Assembly (NCBI RefSeq): GCF_001270065.2
Contig: NZ_LFYT02000005.1
Location: forward strand, 62,001 to 126,000
DNA: 64,000 nt
From: Limnohabitans planktonicus II-D5
GTDB taxonomy: Bacteria > Pseudomonadota > Gammaproteobacteria > Burkholderiales > Burkholderiaceae_C
Reading direction: 5' to 3'
Shown here: piece by piece, positions 60,335 to 64,000 of the stretch
Layout: every line of letters starts with the position of its first letter
Numbering within the stretch: position 1 is the stretch's first letter
Made by a program: the position numbers and the translations under genes
The notes under the pieces: model-generated
Databases searched by the model: none
What the model was told of the DNA's origin: nothing
The model's input: the letters and a program-made list of their open reading frames with translations, nothing else

Positions 60335-62131
60335 ATGAACTCAACCAAAACCCCTTCCAATGAAGCATCGCCGAGGCCCTTCGGGTTTGGGTTTTTACGT
60401 GCCTGGTGGCATCAGCCGATGGACAACGAACGCGAATGGCTGTTCTATTCGTTTTTGCTGATCCTGATCCTTGGCTATGCCGCATTTGCCCTGGTGTCCT
60501 GGGGTTTGCAGTTCCATGCGGGTTTGCTGGCCAATGTGCTGGGCATCCTGGCCATGGCGGTACTGGGGGCTTTGCGCATGGCCGGGGTGCGGCTCAGCCG
60601 CCTGATCACCGCCTTGCAAGTGCTGACGCTGACGCAGGCCTTTGCCATCACGTGGCTGACCGGGGGCATTTATTCAGCCACCATCAGTTGGCTGGCCCTG
60701 GCACCGCTGCCAGCGGTGTTGGCCCCCAAGCCGCGTGCACGCGTGGCCGGCCTGGCGGCTGGCTGGCTGCTCATTTTGGGGCTTTATGGGTACGCCCTGC
60801 TGGGCGGAGAGATGGCCTTGCAAATCATGCCGCAAGACCTGATCCATTGGCACTTGATGATGGCCATTGTGATTTTTGGCATGCAGTTGGCTTTGTTGTT
60901 TCGCTTGAACAGCGTGCGCAACGAGCGCCTGCAACGCACACAGCAACAAAGACGTCAATTACGCCAACTGACCAAAAAACTCCAGCACACGCAGCAACAA
61001 AAAGATCTGTTCGTGGCTTCCGTCAGTCACGAGTTGCGCACCCCGATGAATGCCATTTTGGGCCTGACCGACGTGATCCAGCATGACAAGAAACTCGACC
61101 CTGAGGTGCGCGCCAAAATGGAGGACATCCAGAAATCAGGCGAGCACCTGCTGACCATCATCAACGACCTGCTGGACAGCGCCCAGATGGAGGCCGGTCG
61201 ACTTCAGGTGGTGCAAGAGCCGTTCAACTTGCACGACACCTTGAGCACCGCCTTCCAGTTGCTCAAGCGCCGCGCAGAAACCAAACCCCTGAGCTACACC
61301 CTGCGCGTGGACCCGAACGTGCCCCCATGGGTCAAGGGCGACAGCCACAGACTGACGCAGATCCTGGTCAATTTACTGGGCAACGCCATCAAGTTCACCG
61401 AGAAAGGCGAGATCGAATTGCATTGCAGCACCCTTGCCATGTCCGATGATGCTGAGGACACCGTGCAGGTGCGGTTGGCTGTGCGCGACACGGGCATGGG
61501 CATTGCGCCGGATCTTCAGCACCGGGTGTTTCAAAGCTTCTCGCAGGTCGACAACAGCATTGCCCGGCGTTTTGGGGGAAACGGTCTGGGCTTGTCGATC
61601 ACCAAAGGCCTGGTCGAAGCCATGGGCGGCAGCATCGGCTTGCACAGCGAGCACGGCGTGGGCACCACCTTCCATGTGCTGCTGCCTTGCCCGCTGAGCC
61701 AGCCGCCGGCACACACTTTGCCCGCGCCCGAGGAAGAAAGCAGCAGCGACAAGGCGGTGCGCATCCTGATCGCCGATGACAACCCCTTGAACCGCCAGGT
61801 GGCGTCATTGCAGCTGCGCCGCCACCTGCCGCAAGCGCAGGTTACCGAAGTGGAAGACGGCCTCAAAGCCTTTGAAGCCGTGCGCGATGGCGAGGGCTTT
61901 GATGTGATTTTGATGGACCTGTGGATGCCCGAAATGGACGGACAAACCGCCACCCGCAAAATCCGCACCGAGCTGCCCGAGCCTCAGCGCTCAACGCCCA
62001 TCATCGCCTTGACGGCCAATACCGACAAGGATGAACTGGCCCGTTGCCTGGCGTGCGGCATGAACGAGAGCATACTCAAACCCTTCAACCGCAGTTTGCT
62101 GGTCAAGCGGGTGCTGTCTTATGTGGCGTGA
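60335..62131 (+). CDS. hybrid sensor histidine kinase with receiver domain
   Basis: A 598-residue protein. About six membrane helices (residues 35-195) without a large periplasmic loop, a short coiled coil (residues 200-220), HisKA with His232 in SVSHELRTPMNA, and a complete HATPase (N-box LVNLLGNAIKFTEKG, G1 VRDTGMGI, G2 GGNGLGLSI) are followed by a receiver with Asp528 in ILMDLWMPEMDG. No HTH or Hpt domain follows, so a partner is expected elsewhere. Its end overlaps the small secreted gene at 62121 by 11 bp. Confidence 0.94.
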   Translation: MNSTKTPSNEASPRPFGFGFLRAWWHQPMDNEREWLFYSFLLILILGYAAFALVSWGLQFHAGLLANVLGILAMAVLGALRMAGVRLSRLITALQVLTLTQAFAITWLTGGIYSATISWLALAPLPAVLAPKPRARVAGLAAGWLLILGLYGYALLGGEMALQIMPQDLIHWHLMMAIVIFGMQLALLFRLNSVRNERLQRTQQQRRQLRQLTKKLQHTQQQKDLFVASVSHELRTPMNAILGLTDVIQHDKKLDPEVRAKMEDIQKSGEHLLTIINDLLDSAQMEAGRLQVVQEPFNLHDTLSTAFQLLKRRAETKPLSYTLRVDPNVPPWVKGDSHRLTQILVNLLGNAIKFTEKGEIELHCSTLAMSDDAEDTVQVRLAVRDTGMGIAPDLQHRVFQSFSQVDNSIARRFGGNGLGLSITKGLVEAMGGSIGLHSEHGVGTTFHVLLPCPLSQPPAHTLPAPEEESSSDKAVRILIADDNPLNRQVASLQLRRHLPQAQVTEVEDGLKAFEAVRDGEGFDVILMDLWMPEMDGQTATRKIRTELPEPQRSTPIIALTANTDKDELARCLACGMNESILKPFNRSLLVKRVLSYVA

Positions 62132-62573
62132 CACCCTGCTCAGACCGGTTTGGGCCACAGGACTCAACAGGGCTGGCCGCCTCTGGTGCCTGTGTGGGCT
62201 GCTGCTGGCTCTGACCCAGCCCGCCTGGGCCAATGGCTCCGATTTGCCACACATGTGCAGCCTCGACACCCCACAGGTGCCCGGCAGCCCAGCAGGCAGA
62301 CCGACCGAACCCGCAGACTGCTACGAGTTCGGCGCTGCGGTGGGTGAGCTGGGCTGGAGCTGGCGCAAAAAACTGCCCAGCCATGTGCGCTGGGTCATGC
62401 GCAAAGACGCGCCCACTTTGTGCGAACAGGCGCAAACAGAGTTCGGCAAGAAAGTGGACAGCCCCGTGCCTGGAGGCTGTGTATTCCTGGCCCCAGCGAC
62501 CTGCACCATCGTGTCAACAGGACCCATTTCGTCCGCATCCATTGGCAACGCTGTGCGCGACTGCGTACCCTGA
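62121..62573 (+). CDS. small secreted cysteine-containing protein (family member C)
   Basis: A 150-residue protein with a signal peptide (LWCLCGLLLALTQPAWA). The C-terminal block reads VRWVMRKDAPTLCEQAQ, then GGCVFLAPATCTIVST and SIGNAVRDCVP, matching the four-Cys pattern of the pair at 51948-52714. It lacks the HExxH residues. The start overlaps the end of the hybrid kinase gene by 11 bp, indicating cotranslation with that kinase. I do not recognise a named family. Confidence 0.72.
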   Translation: MWRDTLLRPVWATGLNRAGRLWCLCGLLLALTQPAWANGSDLPHMCSLDTPQVPGSPAGRPTEPADCYEFGAAVGELGWSWRKKLPSHVRWVMRKDAPTLCEQAQTEFGKKVDSPVPGGCVFLAPATCTIVSTGPISSASIGNAVRDCVP

Positions 62574-62595
62574 CCCAGCGCTTGGCCTGCACGAC

Positions 62596-63294
62596 TCACC
62601 AGGGGATGCTTTGGCCCTGGTGGTCCACAAACTGCGCACGGCCTGTGGGCTGCAGGGCGTCCAGCACTGCCAGCAAACGCTGCGCCGCCTCTTCGGGGCG
62701 CATGGCGTCATCGCCCACAAAGGGCTGGCTGAGTGCAGACTGCACTGTGCCCGGCTGCAAGGCGACCACCACCGCCAGGGGTCTGCGGCGGGCCAGCTCG
62801 ATCGTTGCCGTTTGCAGCAGCATGTTCAGCGCCGCTTTCGCCGCCCGGTAGCCGTACCAACCGCCTTTGCGGTTGTCTTCGATGCTGCCCACACGGGCCG
62901 ACAACTTGCCCCAAATGACGCGCTGACCCGATGCCAGCAAGGGCACAAAGTGTTTGAGCAGCAGGCCCGGCCCCACGGCGTTGAGGTGGAGTGCCGCCAG
63001 CAAATGCGCCGCTTCCAGCTCGTCCAGCCGTTTTTCAGGGCCACGGCCGTTCACTGTGAGTGCGCCCGTGGCGTCCAGCACCAGATGGAATGGCCCCTGC
63101 GCGGCCAAGGACTGTGCACAGTTGGCAATACTGGCCTCGTTCAACAAATCCAGCCCCGGCGAGCTTTGCCGCGACACCCCCAGCGCCAAGCCGCAGCGCG
63201 GATCGCTTTGCAGCAGCTGCAGCAAAGCACTGCCGATGGCACCGCTTGCGCCCATCACCAGGGCGCGGTAGCCATCGGGCAGGGAATGCATCAT
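62596..63294 (-). CDS. short-chain dehydrogenase/reductase family protein
   Basis: Rossmann-fold NAD(P)-dependent oxidoreductase of 232 residues. The cofactor motif GASGAIGS starts near residue 15, and the catalytic YGYRAAKAAL supplies Tyr and Lys (around residues 145-150); a Ser in KLSARVGSI can complete the triad. The ATG overlaps the stop of the SUMF1-domain gene by 4 bp, so the two are coupled. The substrate is unknown. Confidence 0.88.
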   Translation of the reverse strand: MMHSLPDGYRALVMGASGAIGSALLQLLQSDPRCGLALGVSRQSSPGLDLLNEASIANCAQSLAAQGPFHLVLDATGALTVNGRGPEKRLDELEAAHLLAALHLNAVGPGLLLKHFVPLLASGQRVIWGKLSARVGSIEDNRKGGWYGYRAAKAALNMLLQTATIELARRRPLAVVVALQPGTVQSALSQPFVGDDAMRPEEAAQRLLAVLDALQPTGRAQFVDHQGQSIPW

Positions 63295-64000
63295 GACGGG
63301 GACTTGCTCGTGCTCAGGCCTTTCGGCGGGAGGTCGTAGGCGCAGCGAAAGCCGAGGTAGACCACATAAACGTCAGCGGGTTTGAAGGCCTGCACATCGG
63401 CCTTCATGTTGTAAGCGCCGTACCACCACGACCCACCCACGGTGCGCCTTTGGCCGCCCTGCTCATCGGTGGTCCACTCCCACACATTGGCACCCATGTC
63501 GTACAGACCGTTCACACCCTGGCGTGTGGCGCCCGCAGGGGCTGCGCGGGGCCAGGGGTCCGGATCGCTGGTGTTGGCACCTTGCGGGCTGTCACCCGTG
63601 CTCCAGGGATAAGTTTTGCCTTTCACCCAAGGCGCTGGGGGCTTGTCCCGCAACTCGGTGAACCCCGCCTTTTGCCATTCCGCGCCAGTGGGCAAGCGGC
63701 CCCCTGCCCAGCGGCAGTAAGCCTGGGCCTCGGCAAAGTCCAGGTGCACAGCGGGCAAATCAGCAGGGGCAGGAACGCCATCCGGTTGACGCCAAGACCA
63801 GCCGGGACGGCGCACCCATCCGCCCACATACTCAAAACCACCGCCCTCTTTTTCGGCGCGGGTCACGGTGCCAGTGGCCCGCACATAGCGCTCAAACTGG
63901 CCGATGGTGACTTCGGTGCGGTCAATGGCCCAGTCGCCCAAAGCCACCATGTCGGCGGCCTTATCGGCAAGCTTTTCGGCCGCAGGCTTGGCCGTTTGGG
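63291..64000 (-). CDS. SUMF1/formylglycine-generating-enzyme-like protein, partial
   Basis: The C-terminal part of a SUMF1-domain protein; the 5' end lies beyond the window because the frame stays open through 64000. Conserved phrases are RTEVTIGQFERYVRAT, RLPTGAEWQKAGF, GANVWEWTTD and the closing YLGFRCA. The copper-binding active-site cysteines of true formylglycine-generating enzymes are missing: the GGSWWYGAYNMKA segment has none. It is more likely a structural or binding SUMF1 relative than a sulfatase activator. Confidence 0.85.
   Translation of the reverse strand, partial: QTAKPAAEKLADKAADMVALGDWAIDRTEVTIGQFERYVRATGTVTRAEKEGGGFEYVGGWVRRPGWSWRQPDGVPAPADLPAVHLDFAEAQAYCRWAGGRLPTGAEWQKAGFTELRDKPPAPWVKGKTYPWSTGDSPQGANTSDPDPWPRAAPAGATRQGVNGLYDMGANVWEWTTDEQGGQRRTVGGSWWYGAYNMKADVQAFKPADVYVVYLGFRCAYDLPPKGLSTSKSPS

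Overview
The window reads as chromosomal DNA of a GC-rich betaproteobacterium, most likely Burkholderiales/Comamonadaceae (Limnohabitans- or Rhodoferax-like). The evidence is the tig-clpP-clpX-lon block, Bug/TctC-type solute receptors, CaiB/acyl-CoA dehydrogenase clusters, a hopanoid-type HpnD, and dispersed GTAGGTCGG palindromes. This assignment is inferred from gene content, not from a marker-gene search. No origin, CRISPR array, intact prophage or intact insertion sequence was seen.

Layout. 1-3.7 kb: murI convergent with an MFS transporter, an unrecognised protein, tRNA-Leu(UAA), a MAPEG protein and a 56-residue protein. 3.8-12.8 kb: an eight-gene CoA-thioester catabolic operon (two CaiB/BaiF CoA-transferases, two acyl-CoA dehydrogenases, an enoyl-CoA hydratase homologue, a MaoC-like protein and two Bug receptors), divergent from a LysR regulator. 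13-20 kb: a tandemly duplicated tRNA-Gly/tRNA-Cys unit, then lon, clpX, clpP, tig and tRNA-Leu(UAG). 20-24.4 kb: an RND efflux pair with a strong promoter and operator-like dyad. 24.4-26.3 kb: two squalene/phytoene-synthase-family genes, the second HpnD-like.

26.3-28.9 kb is a scarred, partly AT-rich segment. It carries two related hipB-like genes (one with an early stop), each preceded by three equally spaced 18-bp palindromes. It also holds a 35-codon hipA stump cut by an IS91-type transposase fragment, a TauE/SafE permease, and a broken copy of the 3' end of hpnD at the far edge. 28.9-33.9 kb: a six-gene operon of envelope proteins (DUF2975-like membrane protein, small HTH regulator, serine hydrolase, HEWSH lipoprotein, small lipoprotein, S9 peptidase). 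34-38.9 kb: nitroreductase, GST, two HAD hydrolases and ferrochelatase, interspersed with REPIN-like arrays. 38.9-43.2 kb: a ferric-iron-type ABC importer. 43.3-50.9 kb: a branched-chain amino-acid-type ABC importer with an alpha/beta hydrolase, a good sigma-54 promoter with an upstream dyad, and a sigma-54-dependent activator gene.

51.1-57.2 kb is a same-strand signalling block: response regulator, LysM/FecR protein, CHASE2 histidine kinase, two small secreted cysteine-containing paralogues and an orphan solute-binding protein. 57.5-64 kb: a B12-binding/radical SAM protein with an unusual CX4CX2C motif, a LysE-type exporter, a hybrid histidine kinase overlapping a third member of the small secreted family, an SDR, and a SUMF1-domain protein cut by the window edge.

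The best candidates for something undescribed are the small secreted family whose members sit beside histidine kinases, the CHASE2/FecR module next to two of them, and the envelope-hydrolase operon at 28.9-33.9 kb. All functions are inferred from motifs and context; no searches were run.
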